DNA of 64,000 nucleotides from assembly GCF_005869225.1 (NCBI RefSeq), contig NZ_SWFP01000001.1:1054001-1118000 (forward strand). Direction: 5' to 3'. The stretch comes from Dyadobacter bucti. GTDB taxonomy: Bacteria; Bacteroidota; Bacteroidia; Cytophagales; Spirosomataceae. How positions within the stretch are numbered: position 1 is the first letter of the stretch; every line of letters starts with the position of its first letter. Made by a program: the position numbers and the translations under genes. Below are positions 34,687-44,164 of this stretch, in pieces. The notes under the pieces are model-generated. The model was not told the origin of the DNA. It did not search any database and saw nothing but the letters and a program-made list of their open reading frames with translations.

Positions 34687-34895
34687 GTTTGAAGACTTTC
34701 GTTGAATTGATTCCGCCAGGTAAAGGCTGAAAATATTTTCAGTGACTTTGCGAAGCGTAATGTATTGTAACAAAAATCGTTCCGGGGTGATCGTAAATAA
34801 TAAAAGAATAACGTCCACTTAACTAAGTTACCGAGATTGGTCAACTATCATTTGAATCTGTTTTTTTATACAGGTATTATATTGGTTACAACGGC

Positions 34896-35172
34896 CTAAA
34901 CAATTGTATATTTAACGCCGATATAGTCATGAATCAGCCGGTCTCTCATACCTGCCATATTTTTCCAGGCAATCTGATTCCAATGCAACTTTATATCGGC
35001 AGGTATCTTTTTGGTTGCCTCTCTGACGATTTCAAAACTTCGGACTACCACGCTTTTTAGTGTTTCATCTCTCAGAAAATCTTACGGGGTAACGTCAGAA
35101 TGTAATAACTGAAGTGATGTACTCGCATTCCACCGGAATATGCCTTAGATATTCGAGACACTCCTTAGACAT
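34896..35172 (-). pseudogene. Decayed HEPN (DUF86) toxin gene
   Basis: The minus strand from ATG 35172 reads MSKECLEYLRHI then, after a frameshift near 35115 and an in-frame TAA near 35094, continues as DFLRDETLKSVVVRSFEIV, PADIKLHWNQIAWKNMAG and MRDRLIHDYIGV before a TAG at 34896-34898. This is the HEPN toxin layout, and the RNase motif R-x4-H is visible as RDRLIH. A second ATG at 35181 is possible. The start overlaps the end of the upstream antitoxin fragment by eight bases, the normal MNT/HEPN gene order. With one frameshift and one nonsense codon it cannot give a full product. Confidence 0.85.
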
Positions 35173-35481
35173 ATTCGACATCTTTTAAAATGTACGGTCC
35201 GATAAATGGACTCAAACCTTTCGAAAATACTATATCAAGTTTATGGTCCGGAAATATAGATTCTAGTATGTTACGGACTACATGAAATTGGCGCATGTCT
35301 CTTTTTCCAGGTCGAAATCTATTAGTATATCAATGTCACTTTCTTTTGTCATTTCGTCCCTTCGCGCTGATCCGAAAAGACCAATCCTTTTAACACCAAA
35401 TTTTAGCAGTGGGGGTTTTGAAGATTTCAAAAGTTGCGTGATATGTGTTTCCTGAGCACAGTTTCCTTTCGTTGAAATTAC
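35165..35481 (-). pseudogene. Decayed MNT nucleotidyltransferase antitoxin gene
   Basis: Two frames on the minus strand together give a minimal nucleotidyltransferase. The first (35481 to a TAG at 35278) encodes ITQLLKSSKPPLLKFGVKRI then GLFGSARRDEMTKESDIDIL, with the exact catalytic motif G-S-x10-D-x-D. The second (after a frameshift near 35283) encodes VRNILESIFPDHKLDIVFSK and GLSPFIGPYILKDVEYV with a TAA at 35165-35167. No in-frame ATG remains at the 5' end. MNT proteins AMPylate and silence the HEPN toxin; here both halves are broken. This explains most of the gap between 34687 and 35576. Confidence 0.85.
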
Positions 35482-35520
35482 CTATCAGCGGGATAATCAC
35501 ATCTATCTAAAATCCTTAAC

Positions 35521-35557
35521 AAAACAAAACGCCCGGTCGTGATGGCCGGGCGTTTTG
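35521..35557 (-). terminator. Terminator of hppA
   Basis: AAAACGCCCGG (35526-35536) pairs perfectly over 11 bp with CCGGGCGTTTT (35546-35556) around a 9-base loop; the A-rich left flank gives U residues on the minus strand. It lies 20 bases after the hppA stop. Confidence 0.85.
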
Positions 35558-35576
35558 TGATCTAAAAGCTATTTCT

Positions 35577-37808
35577 CTATTTCAAGACGGCTTTCACGGG
35601 GTAAATGGCTACTTCCGATGAAGGTTTTTCAATTTCGGCTGCCTTAACCACTGCTTCCTGAGATACCTTCGCTTTTACATCCACGCTGCTCAGATGACTG
35701 TTCACGCTGATATGCGGCGCAATAACCAGGGAAACGATCGACATCAGCTTGATAAGGATGTTCATCGATGGCCCGGAAGTATCCTTGAACGGATCGCCTA
35801 CTGTATCCCCGGTTACTGCAGCTTTGTGCGGCTCGGACTTTTTGTAATAAGTCACACCATTGATCACTGCACCCTTTTCAAAAGATTTTTTAGCATTATC
35901 CCATGCACCACCAGCATTGTTTTGAAAAATACCCATCAAAACCCCTGAAACGGTAACTCCCGCCAGCGTGCCTCCCAATACTTCCGGCCCGAAAAGAAAT
36001 CCGACAATCACAGGTACGATCAGGGCGATCAAACCGGGAGCAACCATTTCCCGGATTGAGGCTTGTGTAGAGATAGCCACACACTTATCATATTCCGGCT
36101 TTGCGGTACCTTCCATAATTCCCGGAATTTCCCTGAACTGGCGACGCACTTCTTCCACCATTTTCATGGCAGCCCGGCCAACCGCAGCAATAGCGAGGGA
36201 CGAGAATATAAATGGAATCATTGCACCCACAAAAAGACCTGCAAGTACATTGGCCTTGTAAATATCGATAGAATTAATTCCCGCCACTCCGCAGAACGCA
36301 GCAAAGAGCGCCAGGGAGGTAAGTGCGGCAGAAGCAATCGCAAAACCCTTTCCGGAGGCCGCAGTAGTATTTCCAACCGCATCGAGGATATCTGTACGTC
36401 CGCGAACTTCTTCCGGCAAATGTGCCATTTCAGCAATACCACCGGCATTATCTGCGATCGGCCCGAAAGCGTCAATAGCAAGTTGCATGGCCGTAGTTGC
36501 CATCATTCCAGCCGCGGCAATCGCCACACCGTACAAACCTGCGAATTCATAACTGATGAAAATCCCTGCTGCCAGTACCAATGTAGGGATCACCGTCGAC
36601 TCCATACCTACCGACAAACCGCCGATAATGTTGGTCGCGTGGCCCGTAGAAGACTGATTAACAATAGATTGCACGGGACGTTTTCCCATAGCCGTGTAAT
36701 ATTCCGTCACAATCGACATAATTGCTCCAACAATAGAGCCAAGCAGTATTGCCCAGAAAACATCCAGCGCTGTAAAGTCAACACCTCTGATATTCAGCGT
36801 TCCCTCAGGTAACATCCACAAAGTCAACGGGTAACTCACGATCAGGACTAGAATAATCGAACCCCAGTTACCGCGGTTCAGAGCGCCTTGTACATTACCA
36901 TTATCATCACTGACACGCACCAGTAACATACTGATGATAGAAGCAATAAGGCCTACTCCTGCAATCACCATTGGAAGCAGTATCGGCGAAATGCCGCCAA
37001 AATTGTCCATCCCTTCTGCCACGATTTCCCGTCCGAGCACCATCGTCGCCAAAATGGTCGCAACATACGATCCGAACAAGTCGGCTCCCATACCAGCCAC
37101 ATCACCTACGTTATCGCCTACGTTATCGGCAATTGTAGCAGGGTTACGGGGATCATCCTCAGGTATTCCTGCTTCTACTTTGCCCACCAGATCCGCGCCA
37201 ACGTCGGCTGCTTTGGTATAAATACCGCCACCTACACGTGCAAAAAGAGCGATGGACTCAGCGCCCAGGGAAAACCCGGCAAGAACTTCGAGCACTTTTT
37301 CCATACCGAGCCCGTTCACCTCGGTGCTGTCGCCGATAAATACAGAATAAAGAATAATGAACAAGCCGCCGAGACCTATTACCGCGAGACTTGCCACGCC
37401 AATACCCATGACGGAACCTCCGGTAAAAGACACTTCCAAAGCTTTTGTAAGACTGGTACGTGCCGCCTGCGTGGTACGAACATTCGATTTGGTCGCGATA
37501 TTCATACCGATATATCCTGCGAAAGCCGAAATAAACGCCCCTGCGATAAAAGACAAACCTATAAATGCACTGGAATTTTCAACCAGCGTTCCTGAATAAC
37601 CCAATAAAATACTGACAATGATACCAAAGACTATGAGTACACGCCATTCGGCTTTCAAGAAGGCGAGGGCTCCATCTGCGATGGCGTCTGCTATATCTTT
37701 CATCTCAGGATTCCCGGCATCCTGCCTGATCACCCAGCCTCTTTTGAAGAACATAACCAGCAAGCCGATAAGGCCTAACGCCGGCACTAAATAGGTAATG
37801 TTACTCAT
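35577..37808 (-). CDS. hppA: Membrane-bound ion-pumping pyrophosphatase, K+-dependent type
   Basis: From the ATG at 37808 the protein has 743 residues, with about 16 membrane helices; the frame is open to 37871 but that stretch contains the promoter. It couples pyrophosphate hydrolysis to pumping of H+ or Na+ across the inner membrane. The active-site acidic clusters are visible: [42 protein letters not shown] and the C-terminal [15 protein letters not shown]. The [10 protein letters not shown] segment has Ala where K+-independent enzymes have Lys, so it should need K+, which in bacteria often goes with Na+ transport. A Bacteroidota-type promoter and a strong terminator frame it as a single gene. 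Confidence 0.95.
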   Translation of the reverse strand: MSNITYLVPALGLIGLLVMFFKRGWVIRQDAGNPEMKDIADAIADGALAFLKAEWRVLIVFGIIVSILLGYSGTLVENSSAFIGLSFIAGAFISAFAGYIGMNIATKSNVRTTQAARTSLTKALEVSFTGGSVMGIGVASLAVIGLGGLFIILYSVFIGDSTEVNGLGMEKVLEVLAGFSLGAESIALFARVGGGIYTKAADVGADLVGKVEAGIPEDDPRNPATIADNVGDNVGDVAGMGADLFGSYVATILATMVLGREIVAEGMDNFGGISPILLPMVIAGVGLIASIISMLLVRVSDDNGNVQGALNRGNWGSIILVLIVSYPLTLWMLPEGTLNIRGVDFTALDVFWAILLGSIVGAIMSIVTEYYTAMGKRPVQSIVNQSSTGHATNIIGGLSVGMESTVIPTLVLAAGIFISYEFAGLYGVAIAAAGMMATTAMQLAIDAFGPIADNAGGIAEMAHLPEEVRGRTDILDAVGNTTAASGKGFAIASAALTSLALFAAFCGVAGINSIDIYKANVLAGLFVGAMIPFIFSSLAIAAVGRAAMKMVEEVRRQFREIPGIMEGTAKPEYDKCVAISTQASIREMVAPGLIALIVPVIVGFLFGPEVLGGTLAGVTVSGVLMGIFQNNAGGAWDNAKKSFEKGAVINGVTYYKKSEPHKAAVTGDTVGDPFKDTSGPSMNILIKLMSIVSLVIAPHISVNSHLSSVDVKAKVSQEAVVKAAEIEKPSSEVAIYPVKAVLK

Positions 37809-37847
37809 TGCGAAATGTAAAATTTGGTTAAAGGTTTTAAATTCTCG

Positions 37848-37876
37848 TAAATATAGAGAATGGCTCCTCATAACAA
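37848..37876 (-). promoter_or_regulatory. Promoter of hppA
   Basis: On the minus strand TATATTTA (37855-37848) matches the TAnnTTTG -7 element at seven of eight positions, with TTG (37876-37874) 18 bases upstream. The start codon at 37808 is about 40 bases downstream. The rest of 37877-38059 shows nothing clear. Confidence 0.5.
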
Positions 37877-38059
37877 AATGCCAAATCGCTTATTTTTGAG
37901 CAATTCGTATAGATTCTATGAAAATTTGGAGACTATTGCTCTACCAGGCAATAGAACTGATCACATAACCAATTGGGCCTGACCTGATAGTACAGCAACT
38001 GCGTTTTTTGTATTCGGGAACGCAGTTGTATGAACATATCATGATAAAATTGATAGTTA

Positions 38060-39253
38060 TTATGATTGTAATCCAGAAACTGCTTCTTTTCCTCCCTGCT
38101 TTTTTCGCACCAAACTCAAAAGCATATACGATATAACAAAGCCGGAAAAACCCGCGACCACAGCCAGTAAAGTTCCGCCCAGCAAATACTGTACAAAATT
38201 GAGGTGGATCGATTCTAGCGTCAGCTCCTTCAGGGATGTAACCTGTACGCCATTTTTGTAAAACAGTCCGCCGAATTTATAACTCCCATAAAGGATCAAA
38301 GGAATCACAGGCGGAATGCTGATATTCGCCGCGGCAATGAACAATACTTTATTCATGCGGAAGAAAATCGCCAGCGGTATCCCAACCAGCAACTGAAAAC
38401 CCCATATCGGGACAATCCCCATAAAAAAACCAAAGCCGATGGACTTTGCCTTACTGAAATTCGATTCTTCCGGCTTGACCGCCTCGTCACGGATGATTTC
38501 CCAGAGTCCTTTTTCCCTGATCTTAATAATCAGCCTTTTTGGCAAGTAGTACAGCAGTGTCAGAATCACCAGCCAGGTATTGAGTATGCTGATCCTGGTA
38601 AAATCAATAAGCGGGCGAAAATGGGTTACCCTTTCATTTTTATCATAAATAACCCGGATGTCAACCGGAATGATGGGTACATTGTTCCAGGCGAGCTTTA
38701 CGATCACCTCTATCTCCGTTTCAAATTTGGTCGTAAAAAGCCGTATATCTTTCAAGGGTCCCAGTGGATATAACCGGAAACCCGTCTGCGTGTCAGGCAG
38801 CGAAATGCCTGTTTCAAACTTAAACCAGAAATTGGAAAATTTGTTGCCGAAAGAACTTTTGCCGGGGACTCCCTCTTGCTCCATATTCCGCGAACCCATC
38901 AGCAAAGCGCCGGGATTGTGATAGGCAGTTTCTATGAACAGCGGTATATCTTCGGGAAGATGCTGGCCGTCTGAATCGAGCGTAATGGCATTCTCATAAC
39001 CGAGCCTCTGCGCTTCCTTGAATGCTTTTCGCAGGGAATAACCCTTCCCGCGGTTTTCAGTATTGCTCATTACCCTGAGTTTTAAACCATATCGGGCAAG
39101 AGTCAAAAGGGTATCATCCGTAGATCCGTCATTAATCACAATAACGTCCTGTCCGTCCGAAAACTTAAGGACCGAGTCGATCACCCGGTTGAGCGTCTTT
39201 TCATTATTGTAAGTGGGAATGATAATGCAGCACTGAATATCACTGAGCGTCAT
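38060..39253 (-). CDS. GT2 glycosyltransferase fused to DUF2062 (aryl-polyene cluster type)
   Basis: The 397-residue protein has a GT2 domain at about 7-225 (CCIIPTYNNEKTLNRVIDSV, DVIVINDGSTDDT, the acidic motif TLDSDGQHLPED, and QTGFRLYPL) and a DUF2062 membrane domain at about 265-385 (IGFGFFMGIVPIWGFQ, three helices). GT2-DUF2062 fusions recur in aryl-polyene and flexirubin clusters. It is the last gene of the leftward pigment unit, 72 bases after a dehydratase gene. It may attach a sugar or act on a lipid head group in the membrane; the acceptor is unknown. Confidence 0.9.
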   Translation of the reverse strand: MTLSDIQCCIIIPTYNNEKTLNRVIDSVLKFSDGQDVIVINDGSTDDTLLTLARYGLKLRVMSNTENRGKGYSLRKAFKEAQRLGYENAITLDSDGQHLPEDIPLFIETAYHNPGALLMGSRNMEQEGVPGKSSFGNKFSNFWFKFETGISLPDTQTGFRLYPLGPLKDIRLFTTKFETEIEVIVKLAWNNVPIIPVDIRVIYDKNERVTHFRPLIDFTRISILNTWLVILTLLYYLPKRLIIKIREKGLWEIIRDEAVKPEESNFSKAKSIGFGFFMGIVPIWGFQLLVGIPLAIFFRMNKVLFIAAANISIPPVIPLILYGSYKFGGLFYKNGVQVTSLKELTLESIHLNFVQYLLGGTLLAVVAGFSGFVISYMLLSLVRKKQGGKEAVSGLQS

Positions 39254-39325
39254 TTGAAATGATTGTGGACTAGTAAAATAATTTATTTTAATGGTCCGCT
39301 GAGTATGGGTATGGATTTGGGTGGC

Positions 39326-39682
39326 TTAAAGATAAGAGGTTTGAGCTTTGAAAAATACAGTTTCGCCAAATTCCCCGGAAGATGCTACTTCCAGCATTTC
39401 AGCCTGTTTGTAGTTAATCCTAATCTGAACGACCGGCGTTATTTCCGGGTTGAGTATACTCAAAAATTTGCAGACCCGCAAAGATTTCATGCTCAGTTTC
39501 TTTTGCAAATGTGCTTCAAGAATTTCTTTCACGATCTGTAACTGCACTACTCCCGGTGTTACCGGCTCGCCAGGGAAATGTCCCTTAAACAACCTGTGAC
39601 CCCCATTTATTTTGATCTCCGAATTGATCTGCCCGGCACTGGAATCCGTTTCGGTGATGGTGTAAAGATCGTTTAAAAACAT
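39326..39682 (-). CDS. FabZ/ApeI-like hotdog 3-hydroxyacyl-ACP dehydratase
   Basis: The 118-residue single hotdog domain has the FabZ signature HRLFKGHFPGEPVTPGVVQL (29-48), with the catalytic His and the following acid/Gln region where FabZ has Glu. It should dehydrate 3-hydroxyacyl-ACP chain intermediates to trans-2-enoyl-ACP, a needed step for each polyene double bond. Start lies 16 bases after the LolA-like stop, in the same leftward unit. Compared with FabZ (about 145 residues) it is short, as is ApeI in aryl-polyene clusters. A second hotdog dehydratase-like gene is at 45725. Confidence 0.82.
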   Translation of the reverse strand: MFLNDLYTITETDSSAGQINSEIKINGGHRLFKGHFPGEPVTPGVVQLQIVKEILEAHLQKKLSMKSLRVCKFLSILNPEITPVVQIRINYKQAEMLEVASSGEFGETVFFKAQTSYL

Positions 39683-39698
39683 CCGTGAATATGTTTAC

Positions 39699-40331
39699 TT
39701 ATAGTGTTAAAAACAGGCTATTGTCGATCGGTTCGTTGAATTTTTCCTGATGGAATTTCATGAGGCTTTTGTCCCCGCTTTTTTCAAAAAAAGTCAGCTC
39801 CTTCAAACGCAGGCTGGTCCTGGAAAACACCAGGGTGATTTTTGAATATATATTTTTCAACCGTCTGTTCACCGGCGTGAGCACGATCATGTATTGATCC
39901 GCACTTTCCATGCATGTTTGCGAAAACGCCCGGTTTTGCTGAAAATCTCCGTTTACCAGTCCGATCATCAGTTCCTTGATCTGCACTGCCATTCTTCCCG
40001 CTTGTGCCAAGTTTTTCTCTTTCCCGCCCTCCTGTATGCGCAGTTTATCCCCGTTGATCAGTATAATATAACTGCCAGGTCTCTTCTGCTCCCATCGCAT
40101 CTTGTCATTTTTTTGATAATAAAATAAACCGGACGAGTGCTCAGGTTCTTTCAATACCGACAAATATTTTTCCTCCTTAAATGAAGCCTGGATGGAATGC
40201 GTGGCCGACGAAGTTTTGCGCAATTCTGATAAAATCTTCTCCGGATTGGCAGCCGGCTTAAAATGCTGCGCAGAAAGATTTAAATACCCCAGACATAGCA
40301 GAAAACTAAAAATTGTCCGGCTTTTTACCAT
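39699..40331 (-). CDS. LolA-like outer-membrane lipoprotein carrier
   Basis: The ATG at 40331 begins a good signal peptide (KSRTIFSFLLCLGYLNLSAQ); the frame continues to 40397 without support. The 210-residue product resembles LolA: AASHSI-like HSIQASFKEEKYLSVLKEP, GLFYYQKNDKMRWEQKRPGS, and a hydrophobic half-barrel at the end. LolA-type proteins in polyene clusters are thought to ferry the hydrophobic pigment or its lipid form across the periplasm. It overlaps the deacetylase gene by 26 bases, so translation is coupled. Confidence 0.82.
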   Translation of the reverse strand: MVKSRTIFSFLLCLGYLNLSAQHFKPAANPEKILSELRKTSSATHSIQASFKEEKYLSVLKEPEHSSGLFYYQKNDKMRWEQKRPGSYIILINGDKLRIQEGGKEKNLAQAGRMAVQIKELMIGLVNGDFQQNRAFSQTCMESADQYMIVLTPVNRRLKNIYSKITLVFSRTSLRLKELTFFEKSGDKSLMKFHQEKFNEPIDNSLFLTL

Positions 40332-41088
40332 ATGCCTCTTTATCAATAAGTCTGGGAAGTGGTTCAATTTTAATTCCTTTTTGTACACAGTGTTCAATAA
40401 TATCTTCGAGGGAATCGGCAGTTACGGAACGGTTATCGTGCAATAATATGATATCCCGCTTTTGTAAAACACCCAGAATGCGGCTGATCAGCTGATATTT
40501 GTTTTTCGCCCTGGTATCCAGGCTCCGTAATGACCAGCCGATCGAACACAGTTTCAATTCTTTCAGAACTGTCGCGTATCTGGGGTTGGTCACACCAAAA
40601 GGCGGACGAAAAAAAAGAGGCGATTTGTCGATGATACCGGAAATTACTTCATTGCAGCGCACCAGATCAGCCTTCAGTCTTTTTGTTGAAAAAAAGGCAA
40701 TCAGATAATTGTGGCTGTATGAATGGTTTGCGATAGTATGCCCATCTTCATCGATCCGACGAATCAGTTCGGGATATTTCTCAGCCTTTTTCCCGATCAC
40801 AAAAAACGTTGCCTTTACATTTTTATCTTTCAGGATTTGCAGGATCTTGGGTGTACTTTCTTCATCCGGGCCGTCGTCAAAAGTAAGCGCGACGCTTTTT
40901 CGCTTGCCTTTATGGATTGAGGTGAAGTAATAATTCGCCTGTATTTTAAAAGATCCGTATGCAAGGATCGCAAAGTAAATCACCGCGACCAACGACAGCA
41001 CCAGCCAGGCAAACCCTGTTTCCCAGAAGATGATTCCGCTCAGGGCGAAAACAGTGACAGCTATAAATGTGACAATGTTATGCTTCAA
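40306..41088 (-). CDS. Membrane-anchored CE4 polysaccharide deacetylase
   Basis: The 260-residue protein has two N-terminal membrane helices (about 8-50) then a NodB/CE4 domain with the metal and catalytic motifs: SVALTFDDGPDEES (catalytic Asp near 71-73), the metal His pair NHSYSHN (121-127), the RPPFGVTNPRYA segment, and the late IILLHDNRS motif. It removes N-acetyl groups from glycans. Its job in a polyene operon is not established, but it is tightly embedded: 11-base overlap with the ketosynthase-like gene upstream and 26 with LolA-like downstream. Confidence 0.85.
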   Translation of the reverse strand: MKHNIVTFIAVTVFALSGIIFWETGFAWLVLSLVAVIYFAILAYGSFKIQANYYFTSIHKGKRKSVALTFDDGPDEESTPKILQILKDKNVKATFFVIGKKAEKYPELIRRIDEDGHTIANHSYSHNYLIAFFSTKRLKADLVRCNEVISGIIDKSPLFFRPPFGVTNPRYATVLKELKLCSIGWSLRSLDTRAKNKYQLISRILGVLQKRDIILLHDNRSVTADSLEDIIEHCVQKGIKIEPLPRLIDKEAYGKKPDNF

Positions 41089-42025
41089 CCGATTCGATAA
41101 GGGTTAAACCTAAATTACTTTTATTCAATGCATTACAAATCAAAATATGCTTCAAAGTCTTATTGTTCCCCATTTTGTCAATCGCGAAATGCAACGCGAA
41201 TGCCGAGGATGTAGGATAGACTCCCGAAAATCCTGTAAAGTCGATCGGGCTGTTTTTATTTTCTGAATATGAAATCTCAGCCGAATCCTGCGGCTTACCG
41301 GAAAAAAGTACAAGGTCCAGCCCGTCCGGCCCGATTTTGTTTTCCGCTAAAAAAGCTTTGATCTGAGCTGACACATCCGTCACCAGCCCTATTGTTCGAA
41401 CATCTCTGATTTTCGCCAACGTCGCTTCAGACTTTGCATTTGATAATATAAAAAATGATGCCGCCGAAGTAAGTCCCGTTTCGAAATTGATCTTGAGCTT
41501 TTCTGAAATTTCATCCAGTATTTCGATATGTTCATCCGCGGCTCCTACCAGAATGTGCTCTTCGCCTTCATTCAAAAGTAACATCCCATCCTGAACCGCA
41601 TGTTCGAATGAAAGTGTATTTTGCGTGTGCGTCATGTTGTAGCCATGATTCCCTATGCTAAGGGAAATCTGCCCTGCCATGGTATTATGGGTTGACTGGA
41701 TAAATGACGTCGGCGGCAGAAGCCCTTCAATGGTCATCGAATTATTCAGAAATTTCTCAGTGTCCAGCAGGCAGCCCAGGCCGGTTCCTACGATGATCGC
41801 ATCCGGCTGGTCAATACCAGCCTGCGCAATACAATCCTTCGAGCAGGCAACCGACATCCGCAGGATCTTGCTCATTCTGCGCAATAATCCGGCTTCAATA
41901 AAACTTTTGTAATCCGGACTGATCAGAACAGAGCCCTGCTGCAAGGGTTGGATGACATTGGAAAAACCCGCATTCCGAAATGTAGGCTGGTGTGAAATGG
42001 TAGAAGCGGCAGAAATATAGGCCAT
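41078..42025 (-). CDS. Ketosynthase-like protein lacking a recognisable nucleophile (paralogue A)
   Basis: The 315-residue protein has thiolase-fold ketosynthase features: EAGLLRRMSKILRM near 43-56, IIVGTGLGCLLDTEKF, TSFIQSTHNTMAGQI, and a VYPTSSAFALHFAID C-terminal strand. At the nucleophile elbow it has TLSFEHAVQDG in place of ACSSG, so no active-site Cys. The two His motifs HGTGT and GHTLGAAG are also not recognisable. It resembles the protein at 57766. It may act as a chain-length or clearance partner of the complete ketosynthases. It overlaps both neighbours. Confidence 0.8.
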   Translation of the reverse strand: MAYISAASTISHQPTFRNAGFSNVIQPLQQGSVLISPDYKSFIEAGLLRRMSKILRMSVACSKDCIAQAGIDQPDAIIVGTGLGCLLDTEKFLNNSMTIEGLLPPTSFIQSTHNTMAGQISLSIGNHGYNMTHTQNTLSFEHAVQDGMLLLNEGEEHILVGAADEHIEILDEISEKLKINFETGLTSAASFFILSNAKSEATLAKIRDVRTIGLVTDVSAQIKAFLAENKIGPDGLDLVLFSGKPQDSAEISYSENKNSPIDFTGFSGVYPTSSAFALHFAIDKMGNNKTLKHILICNALNKSNLGLTLIESVEA

Positions 42026-43209
42026 CAGTGAATTGCTGAAAATACGAGGGATGAATTATTGCCTCCAAAACCAAAGGAATTGGATAAAACGGCATTGATT
42101 TGCAATTCTTTCTGCAAGCTGGTCACCGGCACCAGTCCGGTTTCTGCGATCTCCGTTTTATAATTCAGGTTCGGATAAGCCAGGTTATGCCGTATCGCCA
42201 GAATAGAAAATACAGCCTCAATTGCCCCAGCCGCCGCCAAGGTATGCCCGGTGAAGGATTTTGTAGAACTAAAAGGCGGGATATGTTCCCCGAATACATT
42301 GTTAAGTGCTACCGATTCGGATAAATCGTTGTTTTTCGTGCCGGTACCATGCGCATTGATGTACGAAATGTCCGAAATGCTGATCCCCGATTTCTCAATA
42401 GCATGTCTGATGGCCAGCGTAGCGCCCGTTCCCTCGGGTGACGAAGCCGTCTGATGGTAGGCGTCCGCAGCATTTGCCCATCCGTTCACATAACAAATCG
42501 TCTCGTTGCCTGAAATCTGCGTGCTCTTTTCATTTTCAAGTAATAAGAAAGCTGCGCCTTCTCCCAGGTTTAATCCGTTTCGCGACTCGTCAAATGGTCT
42601 GCACCAGGCGTCGTCGTAAATCATCAAAGAGCGAAAACCGTTGATCGTAAAGCGGGTCAACGCATCGGAACCACCGACCAGTACACGGTCGAGCTTGCCC
42701 TGCAAAAGTAACCTGGCTCCCAGCATGATAGCATTTGCTCCCGATGAGCAAGCCGTGGAAAGCGTATTGATATATCCAGAAATCCCGAGTTCAGCGGCGA
42801 TCCTTTCGGTGGTACTGCCACTGTCGTGGGTCTTGAGCAATTCAAAATCGGGGTTGTTTTCAGACAAATAATCTTTGTAGAATATTTCGCTCCGGTCCAT
42901 TCCGCCCACCGAAGTAGCTGAAATGATCCCGGTTCGCAGCTCGGGAGTGTGCAGGCTTTTTCCCCAGGCTTCCTTAGCAGCTTTCAGGCCCAATAGCGAT
43001 GTACGGGAAACATTTTTCACCGTCAATCCCAATTGTTCGATCAGCGTTTCGTTGGACAATTTCACTTCGCCAACCAAAAGATCTTTTGCCTCATCCAGAA
43101 TACGCACAGGGCCAATTCCCGACCTGCCTTCCATCAAAGCCGCAAGATTTTCTTCAACCGACAGCCCAATGGCAGAAACAATACCAATACCGGTGATCCG
43201 GACACTCAT
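42025..43209 (-). CDS. Complete beta-ketoacyl-ACP synthase II-type (FabF-like)
   Basis: The 394-residue condensing enzyme retains the full catalytic triad: Cys154 in STACSSGAN, His287 in NAHGTGT and His322 in FTGHTLAAAG. It should elongate acyl-ACP with malonyl-ACP in the cytoplasm. It is one of three complete ketosynthases in the cluster and lies between an ACP gene (36 bases upstream) and a nucleophile-less partner (1-base overlap, TGATG). The ketosynthase/partner arrangement resembles KS-CLF pairs of type II polyketide and aryl-polyene systems. Confidence 0.93.
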   Translation of the reverse strand: MSVRITGIGIVSAIGLSVEENLAALMEGRSGIGPVRILDEAKDLLVGEVKLSNETLIEQLGLTVKNVSRTSLLGLKAAKEAWGKSLHTPELRTGIISATSVGGMDRSEIFYKDYLSENNPDFELLKTHDSGSTTERIAAELGISGYINTLSTACSSGANAIMLGARLLLQGKLDRVLVGGSDALTRFTINGFRSLMIYDDAWCRPFDESRNGLNLGEGAAFLLLENEKSTQISGNETICYVNGWANAADAYHQTASSPEGTGATLAIRHAIEKSGISISDISYINAHGTGTKNNDLSESVALNNVFGEHIPPFSSTKSFTGHTLAAAGAIEAVFSILAIRHNLAYPNLNYKTEIAETGLVPVTSLQKELQINAVLSNSFGFGGNNSSLVFSAIH

Positions 43210-43244
43210 TTGCAGAAACTGTTTATTTGAAAAACGAAGCCACT

Positions 43245-43508
43245 TTAAAGGTCACCTTTTCTTTTACGGATATAGTCGGCCATTGTTTGCACCGACTTAA
43301 ATGCCTCCTTGCCTTCATCGGGGTTCGTTACTTGTATTCCATGGTATTTTTCCAGAAGTACGATCAGTTCCAATGCATCTATGGAATCCAGCCCAAGACC
43401 TGCATCATCAAATAACGCACTATCATCCTGTATATCCGACGGTGTGATGTCTTCCAGATTAAGCTGTTCGATAATCTGTTTTTTTAAGTCTTCTTTTAAG
43501 GTGTCCAT
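43245..43508 (-). CDS. Acyl carrier protein 1 of the pigment cluster
   Basis: The 87-residue acidic helical protein has the phosphopantetheine attachment motif GLGLDSIDALEL with Ser42. It carries the growing chain as a thioester. The sequence of the DSI motif differs from the primary metabolic DSL. It lies between a ketosynthase-like and a full ketosynthase gene. A phosphopantetheinyl transferase needed to activate it was not seen in the window. Confidence 0.92.
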   Translation of the reverse strand: MDTLKEDLKKQIIEQLNLEDITPSDIQDDSALFDDAGLGLDSIDALELIVLLEKYHGIQVTNPDEGKEAFKSVQTMADYIRKRKGDL

Positions 43509-43534
43509 TACTTTTGTTAATAAATTTTCGCGAG

Positions 43535-44164
43535 TTAGTCCGTTGTAAATGAGGTATTCCCTGCCAGTGCTGAAAGATTATCTGCATTTGAAGGTATTCC
43601 AACAGCAGCCTGCTTTTCTATCAGAAAGAGAAAAACCTCCGTACTTTTATCTTTGATTCCAAGCCACCCGCACAGCACCGCTTTTGAGCCGGTTGCCAGC
43701 AATATCTGTGCGTAATCCACAAAAAATCCGGATACGAATTTAGGTAAAACGGCAAACATATTTTCGCCGTACCATTTGTTAATAATAGCGATCTCACCCA
43801 TGACGATGTTGGGCAAAGTATAAACGAATAAGGACGGGCTGGGTGCGCCATTTTCCTGATAGGATTTGCGAAAGCGCACATCCGTTTCTGCGCTGGAATT
43901 ATCATTGCCAAACAGCATCGCCACCTCGTCATCCTTATATCGGGTAACAAGTTCAGGATTCGCTCTTTTGATGAGCTCGGAGGCCAGGAAACCAGCCTGG
44001 GAGAGAATGTCCATTTTGTAAAACTTCGGATATACAAACTCCTTCTCTTTGTAAATCTGTTTGAACCAGCTATCGGCAGACTCAGGATCGCGCCTGCCTG
44101 CAATTGTCCCGTTTACCGAACAGTAATCTTTCGTTAAATGGCAATATGTTGTAATAAAACTCAT
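43535..44164 (-). CDS. Short ketosynthase N-terminal-domain-like protein
   Basis: The 209-residue protein resembles only the first half of a ketosynthase (Ketoacyl-synt_2 type): SQAGFLASELIKRANPEL, AMLFGNDNSSAETDVRF, and SPSLFVYTLPNIVMGEIAI-like strand. There is no Cys nucleophile at the elbow and no C-terminal half with the two His motifs. It overlaps the upstream complete ketosynthase by four bases (ATGA), suggesting that the two products form a pair. Role as an accessory or chain-length factor is inferred; assignment is the weakest of the ketosynthase set. Confidence 0.65.
   Translation of the reverse strand: MSFITTYCHLTKDYCSVNGTIAGRRDPESADSWFKQIYKEKEFVYPKFYKMDILSQAGFLASELIKRANPELVTRYKDDEVAMLFGNDNSSAETDVRFRKSYQENGAPSPSLFVYTLPNIVMGEIAIINKWYGENMFAVLPKFVSGFFVDYAQILLATGSKAVLCGWLGIKDKSTEVFLFLIEKQAAVGIPSNADNLSALAGNTSFTTD

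Noticed and set aside
36063..36812. Open frame of 249 codons on the plus strand
   Set aside because: It is antisense to hppA and its Ser/Arg/His-rich translation has no recognisable domain; the strongly conserved hppA frame explains the bases.
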